Shown: piece after piece, positions 1-5,489 of the stretch
Numbering within the stretch: the first letter of the stretch is position 1
Layout: every line of letters starts with the position of its first letter
From: Chloroflexota bacterium
GTDB taxonomy: Bacteria > Chloroflexota > Limnocylindria > Limnocylindrales > CSP1-4
Reading direction: 5' to 3'
Assembly (NCBI GenBank): GCA_003158495.1
Contig: PMJT01000170.1
Location: forward strand, 11,120-16,751
Length of the DNA stretch: 5,632 nt
Program-made: the position numbers and the translations under genes
The notes under the pieces: generated by a model
Database searches by the model: none
What the model saw: only the letters and a program-made list of their open reading frames with translations
What the model was told of the DNA's origin: nothing

Positions 1-399
1 GGCGGAGCGATCGGCAAGAGCATCCGCGAGTTTCAGAAGGCCGCTGGCCAGATCACCGAGCCAGCCCCGACGAGCCAGGCCGCTCCCGTGCAGCCGGCCG
101 CGCCGATGCAGCCGATGGCGCCTATGGCGCCGGCCCAGTCCTACTACGCTGCCCAGCCCGTGTACGGCGCTCCGCAGCAGCCCCAATACGGCGCTCCGAA
201 CTACCCGCAGCAGCCGCCGCAATACGGAGTTCCCGCATATCCCGTCGCGCCCCAGTTCGGGGCTCCGGCCTACCCGATGAACCCGGTCCAGCCGATGCCG
301 ATGCCGATGCCGATGGACCCGGCGGCCGCCGCCCCGATAGCGCCGCAGCCGGCTCCCATGCCTGCAGAGCTTCCGCCCGCCGGACCGAGAGTCGACTGA
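1..399 (+). CDS. tatA: Twin-arginine translocase subunit TatA/E family, 3' part (5' end outside window)
   Basis: The frame is open from base 1 to the TGA at 397-399, giving 132 residues with no start needed inside the window. TatA oligomerises in the membrane to form the pathway for folded Tat substrates. The fragment opens with GGAIGKSIREFQKAAGQI, which matches the amphipathic helix that follows the single TatA membrane helix (the family's usual G-x-I/L-G-K-x-I-R-E-F-K/R-x-A pattern). The membrane helix and the FGP hinge lie upstream and are not seen. From about residue 21 the chain is low-complexity, rich in Pro, Gln, Ala, Met and Tyr, with about four imperfect Q(Y/F)GxPxYP units at residues 54-92 and a (PM)4 run. 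Such disordered tails vary widely among TatA proteins. A tatC two genes downstream supports the call. TatB cannot be excluded without the N-terminus. An ATG at 88 lies inside the tail and is unlikely to be the true start. Confidence 0.77.
   Translation, partial: GGAIGKSIREFQKAAGQITEPAPTSQAAPVQPAAPMQPMAPMAPAQSYYAAQPVYGAPQQPQYGAPNYPQQPPQYGVPAYPVAPQFGAPAYPMNPVQPMPMPMPMDPAAAAPIAPQPAPMPAELPPAGPRVD
160..276 (+). repeat. Imperfect coding repeats Q(Y/F)G(A/V)PxYP in the TatA tail
   Basis: Four degenerate units occur: VYGAPQQP, QYGAPNYP, QYGVPAYP and QFGAPAYP, with starts 8, 12 and 11 residues apart and Pro/Gln/Val spacers. They are diverged at both DNA and protein level, so this is an old compositional repeat in a probably disordered cytoplasmic tail rather than a recent tandem duplication. 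Confidence 0.6.
292..315 (+). repeat. Hexanucleotide microrepeat (CCGATG)4 in tatA
   Basis: Four perfect tandem copies of CCGATG encode Pro-Met four times. The repeat is in frame, so gain or loss of a unit would change tail length by two residues without a frameshift. Confidence 0.85.
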
Positions 400-442
400 C
401 CCACAGCCACCGTAGTAATCCGACTTCCTTTCCCTCCGCCTT

Positions 443-480
443 GTGCCACGGCTCCCACGCTCGGTCGGGAGCCGTGGCAC
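443..480 (+). terminator. Perfect 14-bp inverted repeat after tatA; possible terminator without a U-tract
   Basis: The arms at 443-456 (GTGCCACGGCTCCC) and 467-480 are exact reverse complements around a 10-base loop at 457-466. The stem begins 43 bases after the tatA stop and ends 56 bases before galK. The sequence after the stem is GGGTCTAGAG with no T-run, and there is none on the other strand either, so it is not a classical intrinsic terminator. It could end the tatA transcript in a U-independent way, protect an mRNA 3' end, or sit in the galK leader. The hairpin is certain from sequence; its role is inferred. Confidence 0.55.
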
Positions 481-536
481 GGGTCTAGAGGGAGCCGCAC
501 CTTTCGCTTCAGCTGCTCGTTCACGAGGGTCTGGCG

Positions 537-1751
537 ATGAACGCCCCCATTCCAGCTTCCGGCCGGGCGCGCGCCGCCGCCCTCCTGTCCAGGCTTGAAT
601 CCGGCCTGGCCGGCCAGAGCCGCTCGTCGACCGCCGGTGCCCGCCTCGTGCGGGCCCCGGGCCGAGTCAATCTCATCGGTGAGTACACTGACTTCAACCT
701 CGGATTCGTCCTGCCCGCCGCGATAGACCTCGAGGTCTGGATCGCCTTCGAGCCGTGGGACCGACCCGAAGTCGAGTTGACCTCGATCGAGTTGAACGAG
801 ACGCGCTCGTTCGCATTCGCCGGTCTCGCTCCCCGGACCGAGCGCCACGGCTCATGGATCGACTACGTGGCCGGGACTGCCTGGGCCATGATCGAGGCTG
901 GTCTCCCGGTCCGCGGTTTCCGCGGCGTGCTCAATTCCACCGTGCCCGTCGGCGCCGGACTCAGCTCGTCGGCCGCGCTGGAGATGGCATCGAGCTGGGC
1001 CCTGGCCGATCCCACTGCCGCGCGCCCCACCGCGGATCGCATGGCAGTCGTCGCCCAGCGCGCCGAGAACGGCTACGTCGGCGTCAACTGCGGGATCATG
1101 GACCAATTCGCGAGCGCCGCCGGCAGTGCGGGCCACGCCCTGCTGATCGATTGCCGGAGCATCACGGCGACGCCCTCGCCGATGCCGCCGGCCCTCTCGA
1201 TCGTGGTCTGCGACACGGGGGCGCCGCACAAGCTGGACGCTTCCGCGTACAACACCCGTCGTGCCGAGTGCGAAGAGGGAGTCCGAATCATCGCCGAGCG
1301 CGAGCCCGGAGTGAAGTCCCTGCGCGATGTGGACGAGGCGATGCTGACCCGCAATCGAAATCGGCTGCCCGAGATCGTCGGCCGCCGCTGCGAGCACATC
1401 GTTCTCGAGAATTCTCGCGTCATTGCCACAGTTGCGGCCCTCCGCGACGGCGACCTGGACTCGCTGGGGCGCCTCTTCGCGGCCTCGCACGCGTCGCTGC
1501 GCAACCTGTTCGAGGTCAGTTCGGTCGAACTGGACGAGATGGTCGACGTCGCCAACTCGGTTCCGGGCGTACTCGCCAGCCGCATGACGGGCGCCGGCTT
1601 CGGCGGCTGCACCGTCAGCCTGGTCGAGCGCGGCGCAGAGGAATCTCTGCGCGAACGCGTCATGACCGAGTACCCGAAGCGGACCGGCCTGACCGCCCGG
1701 GTCTTCAACGTCGAGGCCGTTGACGGGGCCGGCCCAATAGACGTTTCGTGA
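537..1751 (+). CDS. galK: Galactokinase (GHMP kinase family)
   Basis: Galactokinase phosphorylates alpha-D-galactose at C1 with ATP, the first committed step of the cytoplasmic Leloir pathway. The 404-residue protein is slightly longer than the usual 380-400. Visible motifs in order: the galactokinase signature PGRVNLIGEYTDFN at 41-54, with catalytic Arg43 and sugar-binding Glu49 and Asp52; the GHMP phosphate loop VPVGAGLSSSAALEM at 136-150; NCGIMDQF at 184-191 with catalytic base Asp189; YNTRRAECE at 238-246; and the C-terminal glycine motif MTGAGFGGC at 350-358. The ATG at 537 is preceded by GAGGG at 525-529, seven bases away, which supports this start. The first ~35 residues are an Ala/Arg-rich lead-in. 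The signature has Tyr50 and Phe53 where most galactokinases have His and Tyr, so a related sugar substrate is possible. No galT, galE or galactose transporter is in the window; instead tat genes lie on both sides. Confidence 0.94.
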   Translation: MNAPIPASGRARAAALLSRLESGLAGQSRSSTAGARLVRAPGRVNLIGEYTDFNLGFVLPAAIDLEVWIAFEPWDRPEVELTSIELNETRSFAFAGLAPRTERHGSWIDYVAGTAWAMIEAGLPVRGFRGVLNSTVPVGAGLSSSAALEMASSWALADPTAARPTADRMAVVAQRAENGYVGVNCGIMDQFASAAGSAGHALLIDCRSITATPSPMPPALSIVVCDTGAPHKLDASAYNTRRAECEEGVRIIAEREPGVKSLRDVDEAMLTRNRNRLPEIVGRRCEHIVLENSRVIATVAALRDGDLDSLGRLFAASHASLRNLFEVSSVELDEMVDVANSVPGVLASRMTGAGFGGCTVSLVERGAEESLRERVMTEYPKRTGLTARVFNVEAVDGAGPIDVS

Positions 1752-1781
1752 GCATCAGCCGGGCTGCCGCGGGGTCCCCCA

Positions 1782-1803
1782 GTCGAGCCGGCAGTGGCTC
1801 GAC
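1782..1803 (+). terminator. 8-bp hairpin after galK; possible terminator without a U-tract
   Basis: GTCGAGCC at 1782-1789 and GGCTCGAC at 1796-1803 are exact reverse complements around a six-base loop (GGCAGT). The hairpin begins 31 bases after the galK stop. No T-run follows. It may stop or stabilise the galK transcript; the function is inferred only. Confidence 0.42.
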
Positions 1804-1911
1804 CGCGACCTCACCTCGCCGGCCGCGCATACTTGGCCCTGCGCCGGCGCGACGATGGCAGTCATCGATGGACCGACTCGCGGCGAGGCGCGGCTGCAAG
1901 TGGGACTGACC

Positions 1912-2727
1912 ATGGATCCTGAGGTTCAACTGCAGAGCGTGGCCGCTCCGGCGGCCGGCTCCCTGCCGAGACGGCGCCGCCGACCTCGCTGGCTGCGCGT
2001 GCCGTTCATGCGTCGGAACGAGCCGTCCAAGCCCGTGGGCGAGATGTCGCTGACCGGCCACCTCGTCGAACTCCGGAACCGGCTCTACATCTCCGCACTG
2101 TCGCTGGTCCCGGGCACGATCCTCGGCTTCATCTTCGCCGGCAACATCATCCACGTGATCGTGGCGCCGCTGCCGAAGGGCCACCTCGTCGCATTCGGCC
2201 TCACAGAGCCGTTCATGATCGACATGCAGGTCGCCCTGGTGGTTGGTGTGATCACGGCGATGCCGGTCCTGCTCTACCAGTTCTGGCGGTTCATCTCGCC
2301 CGGGTTGACGGACCGGGAGCGATCCGCCGCCCGGCCGTGGGTTCCGCTGGCGCTCGCCTTCTTCGTCATAGGCGTGGGCGTCGCCTACTTCATCCTGCCC
2401 TATGCCACGGGCTTCCTGTTCACGTTCCAGACCCAAGACATCCAGCTGATGCTGTCGGCGGAGTCGTACTTCGGGTTCATCACGATCCTGTTCCTGGCCT
2501 TCGGCATCACGATGGAATTCCCGATCGTCCTCGTGCTCCTCTCGAAGGTGGGCATCGTCACCTCGAAGAAGCTGCGCAGTTCGCGCCGGATGGCGGTCCT
2601 CGGCATCGTCATTTTCTCGGCGATCATTACCCCGGGCGCGGACCTGGTCAGCCCGATCGTGATGGCCGTGGTGATGTACGGCCTGTACGAGGTCTCGATC
2701 GTGATGATCAGGCTAGGTGGCAGGTAA
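1912..2727 (+). CDS. tatC: Sec-independent protein translocase subunit TatC
   Basis: TatC is the inner-membrane receptor for twin-arginine signal peptides and works with TatA(/B) to export folded proteins. From the ATG at 1912 it is 271 residues (E. coli about 258). Visible features: HLVELRNRL at 50-58 with the conserved Glu53 (E. coli Glu15); TEPFMIDMQVAL at about 98-109; FISPGLTDRER at 127-137 with Glu136 (E. coli Glu103); Glu202 in FGITMEFP (E. coli Glu170); and ITPGADLVSP at 239-248. Six hydrophobic segments lie at about 58-78, 101-128, 143-169, 186-210, 226-241 and 245-267. The N-terminus carries a very basic stretch with five consecutive Arg (from residue 20) before the family core. The start is uncertain: an in-frame ATG at 1855 would add 19 residues but has no visible ribosome site, whereas 1912 has a weak GGGA six bases upstream. 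The ATG before the core (residue 45, at 2044) is a third option. Confidence 0.95.
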   Translation: MDPEVQLQSVAAPAAGSLPRRRRRPRWLRVPFMRRNEPSKPVGEMSLTGHLVELRNRLYISALSLVPGTILGFIFAGNIIHVIVAPLPKGHLVAFGLTEPFMIDMQVALVVGVITAMPVLLYQFWRFISPGLTDRERSAARPWVPLALAFFVIGVGVAYFILPYATGFLFTFQTQDIQLMLSAESYFGFITILFLAFGITMEFPIVLVLLSKVGIVTSKKLRSSRRMAVLGIVIFSAIITPGADLVSPIVMAVVMYGLYEVSIVMIRLGGR

Positions 2728-2751
2728 CCAAACGGGACCCGATCGCCGGAC

Positions 2752-2816
2752 CGACGAGGCGCCAGGCAAGCCCGGCGGCGTCCTGGGCAGCGACGAGGCG
2801 TCAGGCAAGCCTGGCG
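2752..2816 (+). repeat. Two-copy direct repeat, 39-bp period, each copy a hairpin
   Basis: The 26 bases at 2752-2777 and 2791-2816 match at 24 positions. Each copy folds on itself as CGYCAGG, loop CAAG, CCYGGCG: the second copy (2799-2816) gives a seven-pair stem including one G-U, while the first (2760-2777) has one A-C mismatch. The two differences between copies both fall in the stem. The element starts about 25 bases after tatC. It could be a mobile intergenic repeat of the REP type, an mRNA 3'-end stabiliser or a terminator; no T-run follows. Confidence 0.6.
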
Positions 2817-2825
2817 ACGGCGCGG

Positions 2826-2843
2826 ACGCACCTAACGGTGCGT
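2826..2843 (+). other. Short perfect palindrome/hairpin upstream of purE
   Basis: ACGCACC at 2826-2832 and GGTGCGT at 2837-2843 are exact reverse complements around TAAC. An alternative small hairpin, GTGC-GTGA-GCAC at 2838-2849, overlaps its right arm. It lies about 96 bases before the purE ATG. It could be an operator for a dimeric regulator or an RNA hairpin; the sequence alone does not decide. Confidence 0.35.
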
Positions 2844-2939
2844 GAGCACGGAGCGGAGGCGCTGACGACGGAATGTGCCGTCTGATCGGTGATCGTTTGG
2901 TCCCATAATCGGCCCATCCGCACGCTGGAGTGAAACGCA

Positions 2940-3452
2940 ATGGCAGACCAGGGGACGTCGGCTCGAGTCGGGATCGTCTGTGGCAGCCGCTCGGACTTCC
3001 CGGTCATGGAGAAGGCCGTCGAGATGCTCGGTCGGCTCGAGATTCCGTGCGAACTCCACGCCATATCGGCCCACCGGGCGCCGGACCTGCTGTTTCGATT
3101 CGTCGGTGGGGCCGGGGAGCGAGGCATCTGCGTGATCATCGCCGGCGCCGGCGGAGCGGCTCATCTGCCCGGCGTGATCGCGGCCAAGACGATCTTGCCG
3201 GTAATCGGCGTGCCGATCCCGACGCAAGTCAACGGCGGCCTGGACTCGCTCCTGTCGATCGTCCAGATGCCCAAGGGAATTCCCGTCGCGACCGTAGCCA
3301 TCGGCGGCGCGGAGAACGCAGCCCTGCTGGCCGCCGAGATCCTGGCCCTCGCCGACCCGGCCCTGCGCGGCCGCCTGCTCGCCTTCCGCGACGCCCAGAC
3401 CCGTTCGATCGAGGAAGACGAGTCGAACGCGAACCTGCGGGACGATTCCTGA
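2940..3452 (+). CDS. purE: N5-carboxyaminoimidazole ribonucleotide mutase PurE (or AIR carboxylase)
   Basis: PurE makes CAIR (4-carboxy-5-aminoimidazole ribonucleotide) in de novo purine synthesis, in the cytoplasm as an octamer. In most bacteria it rearranges N5-CAIR made by PurK; class II enzymes carboxylate AIR directly with CO2. The 170-residue length is typical. Visible motifs: GSRSD at 15-19 (phosphate/CO2-site Ser16 and Asp19), SAHRAPD at 43-49 with catalytic His45, AGAGGAAHLPG at 68-78, GVPIPTQVNGGLDSLLSIVQMP at 90-111, and VAIGGAENAALLA at 119-131. Ser16, Asp19 and His45 fall at the same numbers as in E. coli. The segment IGGAENAA is two residues shorter than the E. coli-type IGKAGAANAA, as in some thermophile PurE proteins. 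GGAG at 2927-2930, nine bases before the ATG, supports the start. No purK is adjacent, so the mutase/carboxylase class cannot be settled here. A Nudix gene follows after 46 bases. Confidence 0.95.
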   Translation: MADQGTSARVGIVCGSRSDFPVMEKAVEMLGRLEIPCELHAISAHRAPDLLFRFVGGAGERGICVIIAGAGGAAHLPGVIAAKTILPVIGVPIPTQVNGGLDSLLSIVQMPKGIPVATVAIGGAENAALLAAEILALADPALRGRLLAFRDAQTRSIEEDESNANLRDDS

Positions 3453-3485
3453 AACGCTCGGTCCCGGGCTGGAAGGCACCGACTT

Positions 3486-3489
3486 GGAG
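3486..3489 (+). promoter_or_regulatory. Ribosome binding site GGAG that decides the Nudix gene start
   Basis: GGAG lies nine bases before the ATG at 3499. An in-frame TTG at 3484 overlaps this site and would add five residues (MENVR), but it has no good site of its own, so the ATG is preferred. Confidence 0.6.
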
Positions 3490-3498
3490 AACGTCCGA

Positions 3499-4098
3499 AT
3501 GAGCGAGGTAAAGTTCGGCCGCGGCGGTATCCCCGACTGGCTCGAACCGATGGTCCGGTTCTGTTCGCGCTGCGGCGTCGAGCTCACCTTCGGGCAGATC
3601 GAGGGAGAGGAGCGCGACCGGCTGGCCTGCCCCAGTTGCGGGTTCGTGTTCTACGTCAACCCGAGGCTGGTCGTTACAACCCTCCCGATCACGGATCGGG
3701 GCGAGGTGATGCTCATCCGCCGCGGCATCGCGCCCGGCTACGACATGTGGGCCCAGCCCGGCGGCTTCCTGGAGATAGACGAGACCGTTCGCGAAGCCGC
3801 CGTCCGCGAGACCCTCGAGGAAACAGGGCTGCAGATCGAGCCGCTGGAGATCATCGGGCTGTACTCTCGGGTCCAGGCGGCGGTCGTCGTGGTGGCCTAT
3901 GAGGCTCGCATCGTCGGCGGCGAGCCGCGCGTGACCCACGAATCGCGGGAGACACGGCCGTTCGCGCCCGAGGCGATCCCGTGGCCGCAGATCGCCTTCG
4001 AGACGAGCGTCCTGGCTATCCGCGACTGGGTGGCACGAGTCAGGCCGGACCTGCCGCTGCCGGACCCGTCGACGATCCACCGCGACTTCGGGGCCTGA
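3499..4098 (+). CDS. Zinc-ribbon Nudix hydrolase
   Basis: Nudix enzymes cleave a nucleoside diphosphate linked to another moiety (for example ADP-ribose, NADH, or oxidised nucleotides) using divalent metal bound by the Nudix helix. The 199-residue protein has an N-terminal zinc ribbon with CSRC (Cys22, Cys25) and CPSC (Cys44, Cys47). The Nudix fold starts near residue 53. The Nudix box runs from Gly89 to Leu111 and fits G-x5-E-x7-R-E-x-x-E-E-x-G-U, with Arg103, Glu104, Glu107 and Glu108 in place; Thr105 stands where a large aliphatic residue is usual. The C-terminal PWPQIAFETSVLAIRDW is a common tail in ADP-ribose-pyrophosphatase-like Nudix proteins. The SQPWPFPxS motif of NudC (NADH pyrophosphatase) is absent, so NudC itself is unlikely despite the similar zinc ribbon. 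It is 46 bases after purE on the same strand and may share its transcript. The substrate cannot be read from sequence. Confidence 0.92.
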   Translation: MSEVKFGRGGIPDWLEPMVRFCSRCGVELTFGQIEGEERDRLACPSCGFVFYVNPRLVVTTLPITDRGEVMLIRRGIAPGYDMWAQPGGFLEIDETVREAAVRETLEETGLQIEPLEIIGLYSRVQAAVVVVAYEARIVGGEPRVTHESRETRPFAPEAIPWPQIAFETSVLAIRDWVARVRPDLPLPDPSTIHRDFGA

Positions 4099-4114
4099 CG
4101 GGCGGCCGCCAGTT

Positions 4115-4159
4115 GGCGCCGCGTGGCCGGGCCGGCGCCGAGGCAGCGAACGCCGGCCC
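4115..4159 (+). terminator. Overlapping GC-rich hairpins after the Nudix gene; possible terminator or attenuator
   Basis: Hairpin A pairs GGCGCCG (4115-4121) with CGGCGCC (4133-4139). Hairpin B pairs GGGCCGGCG (4129-4137) with CGCCGGCCC (4151-4159), a perfect nine-pair stem with a 13-base loop. They share bases 4133-4137, so only one can form at a time. B ends 46 bases before the ABC gene. No T-run follows B. Termination of the purE-Nudix transcript is the simplest reading; an attenuation switch is possible but speculative, as GC-rich spacers form such stems readily. Confidence 0.42.
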
Positions 4160-4205
4160 TCCGCGGTCTGCAAACGCCCGCTCCCGCGTGACAAACTAAG
4201 CAGCG

Positions 4206-5489
4206 ATGGACGCCGGAACTATCGCCCTGATCATCCCGCTCGTGGTCCTCAACTACGGGCTGGTTATCTACGCCGTGTATGACCTTTTCCAGGAGGATCG
4301 CCGGGTCAGGGGCGATAGCAAGATCATGTGGGCGATCATCATCGCCTTCGTCAACGGCTTCGGGCCGTTGCTCTACTTCTTCGTCGGGCGCGACGATTCC
4401 CGCGGCGCCGCCATCGGCGGAATGGCCGCAGCGCCCACGGAATCGATCGCCCGCATCCTCGCCACGTGGCCGTCCCTGCCGCCTACGGCAGACGCGGCAG
4501 TTTCTACGACCGGCCTCACCAAGCGCTACGGCGGCGGGGTCGTGGCCCTGGACCACCTCAGCCTGAACGTGCCGAGCGGCAGCATATTCGGCTTCCTGGG
4601 TCCCAACGGCGCCGGCAAGACGACAACGCTCCGCCTCCTGACCGGCCTCGCAACCGCGACGGACGGCTCGGGTTCCGTGGCCGGCGTCAGGATCGGCGGC
4701 AGCGGCGGCGAGCTGGCCCGCAACATCGGCTACCTGGACCAGGACCCGCGCTTCTACCCGTGGATGCGCGGCCGCGAGCTGCTGAACATGGTCGGCCAGC
4801 TCCACGGGTTGGGTGGCGCCGTCCTGAAGCAACGCGTCGGCGAGGTGCTGGAGATCGTCGGGCTGACAGACGCCGCCAGCCGCCGGATCGGCGGCTATTC
4901 GGGCGGCATGCGCCAGCGACTCGGCATCGGCCAGGCGCTGATCAATCAGCCGCGGGTCCTTTTCCTCGATGAGCCGGTCAGCTCCCTCGATCCGGAAGGG
5001 CGGCGCGACGTCCTGGAGATCATCTCCCGGCTCCGTGGCACGGCCACAGTCTTCATGAGCACGCACATCCTCAACGACGTCGAGCGGGTCTGCGACCGCG
5101 TGGCCATCCTCAACTTCGGCCATCTCGTGGTCGAAGGTCCGATCGACCAGCTGCTCGACCGCTACGCCCAGCCGATCTACGAGATCGAGCCCGAGCCGCA
5201 GCAGCCCGGGGCGCTCGATACGCTCGCAGCCGCCGTCCGGGGCCAGATCTGGGCCCGAGAGGTCAAGACGACGCCGGACACGGTCCGCGTCTTCGTCGAT
5301 GACCCGAAGGTCGCCGGGCCGGCGATCCTGCCGCTGATCATGTCGAGCGGGGTCAACGTCGTTCGATACGAGCGCGTCCGCCCCAGCCTCGAGGACGTCT
5401 TCCTGCGCCTGGTGGCCGAGAGCGGCCCGGCCATTGCGCCTCCGGTCACGGTGCCGGTCTGGGGTCTCGATGGGAGGGGCCGGCGATGA
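4206..5489 (+). CDS. ABC-2 exporter ATPase with N-terminal PLDc_N two-helix membrane domain
   Basis: This 427-residue protein joins two modules. Residues 1-62 form a PLDc_N-type domain (the N-terminal part of cardiolipin synthases, also found alone): a membrane helix at about 5-24, the YDL...RR motif at 25-33, K39-x-x-W42, a second helix at about 40-60 with GP at 53-54, and LYFFVGRD. A linker (63-99) leads to a complete ABC ATPase: Walker A GPNGAGKTT 132-140, Q-loop Gln179, signature YSGGMRQ 231-237, Walker B VLFLDEP 251-257, SSLD 259-262 and switch His287. After about residue 310 comes the regulatory C-terminal part ending in the family's SLEDVFLRL (394-402). ATP hydrolysis would drive an ABC-2 permease; the substrate is unknown. 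No clear ribosome site precedes the ATG at 4206, but it is kept because any later start removes the first helix. The stop overlaps the permease ATG. Fusion of the two modules is unusual: Bacillus encodes them as separate genes yxlE and yxlF. Confidence 0.92.
   Translation: MDAGTIALIIPLVVLNYGLVIYAVYDLFQEDRRVRGDSKIMWAIIIAFVNGFGPLLYFFVGRDDSRGAAIGGMAAAPTESIARILATWPSLPPTADAAVSTTGLTKRYGGGVVALDHLSLNVPSGSIFGFLGPNGAGKTTTLRLLTGLATATDGSGSVAGVRIGGSGGELARNIGYLDQDPRFYPWMRGRELLNMVGQLHGLGGAVLKQRVGEVLEIVGLTDAASRRIGGYSGGMRQRLGIGQALINQPRVLFLDEPVSSLDPEGRRDVLEIISRLRGTATVFMSTHILNDVERVCDRVAILNFGHLVVEGPIDQLLDRYAQPIYEIEPEPQQPGALDTLAAAVRGQIWAREVKTTPDTVRVFVDDPKVAGPAILPLIMSSGVNVVRYERVRPSLEDVFLRLVAESGPAIAPPVTVPVWGLDGRGRR

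Noticed and set aside
755..1723. Long second-frame open region inside galK on the + strand
   Set aside because: Arg/Pro-rich composition with no motifs; the galK frame has all family motifs.
1705..2436. - strand open frame over the galK-tatC gap and tatC
   Set aside because: Low-complexity charged product without a domain, opposite a clear TatC.
2752..2816. CRISPR array
   Set aside because: Only two diverged copies, a 13-base gap instead of a normal spacer, and no cas genes.
2904..2909. CATAAT as a -10 promoter element for purE
   Set aside because: It fits the -10 consensus at 5 of 6 positions and lies 30 bases before the ATG, but no -35-like sequence is found 16-18 bases upstream, so it is too weak to list.
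2832..3587. - strand open frame over purE
   Set aside because: Shadow of purE; no start signal or family motif.
3499..4098. NADH pyrophosphatase NudC
   Set aside because: The zinc ribbon fits but the SQPWPFPxS motif is missing; left as a Nudix hydrolase of unknown substrate.
4168..4197. CTGCAA and CAAACT as a leaderless promoter for the ABC gene
   Set aside because: Both boxes match the consensus at about half the positions; chance is a sufficient explanation.
4206..4391. Cardiolipin synthase or phospholipase D activity for the PLDc_N segment
   Set aside because: There is no HKD catalytic motif in the protein; only the membrane module of that family is present.
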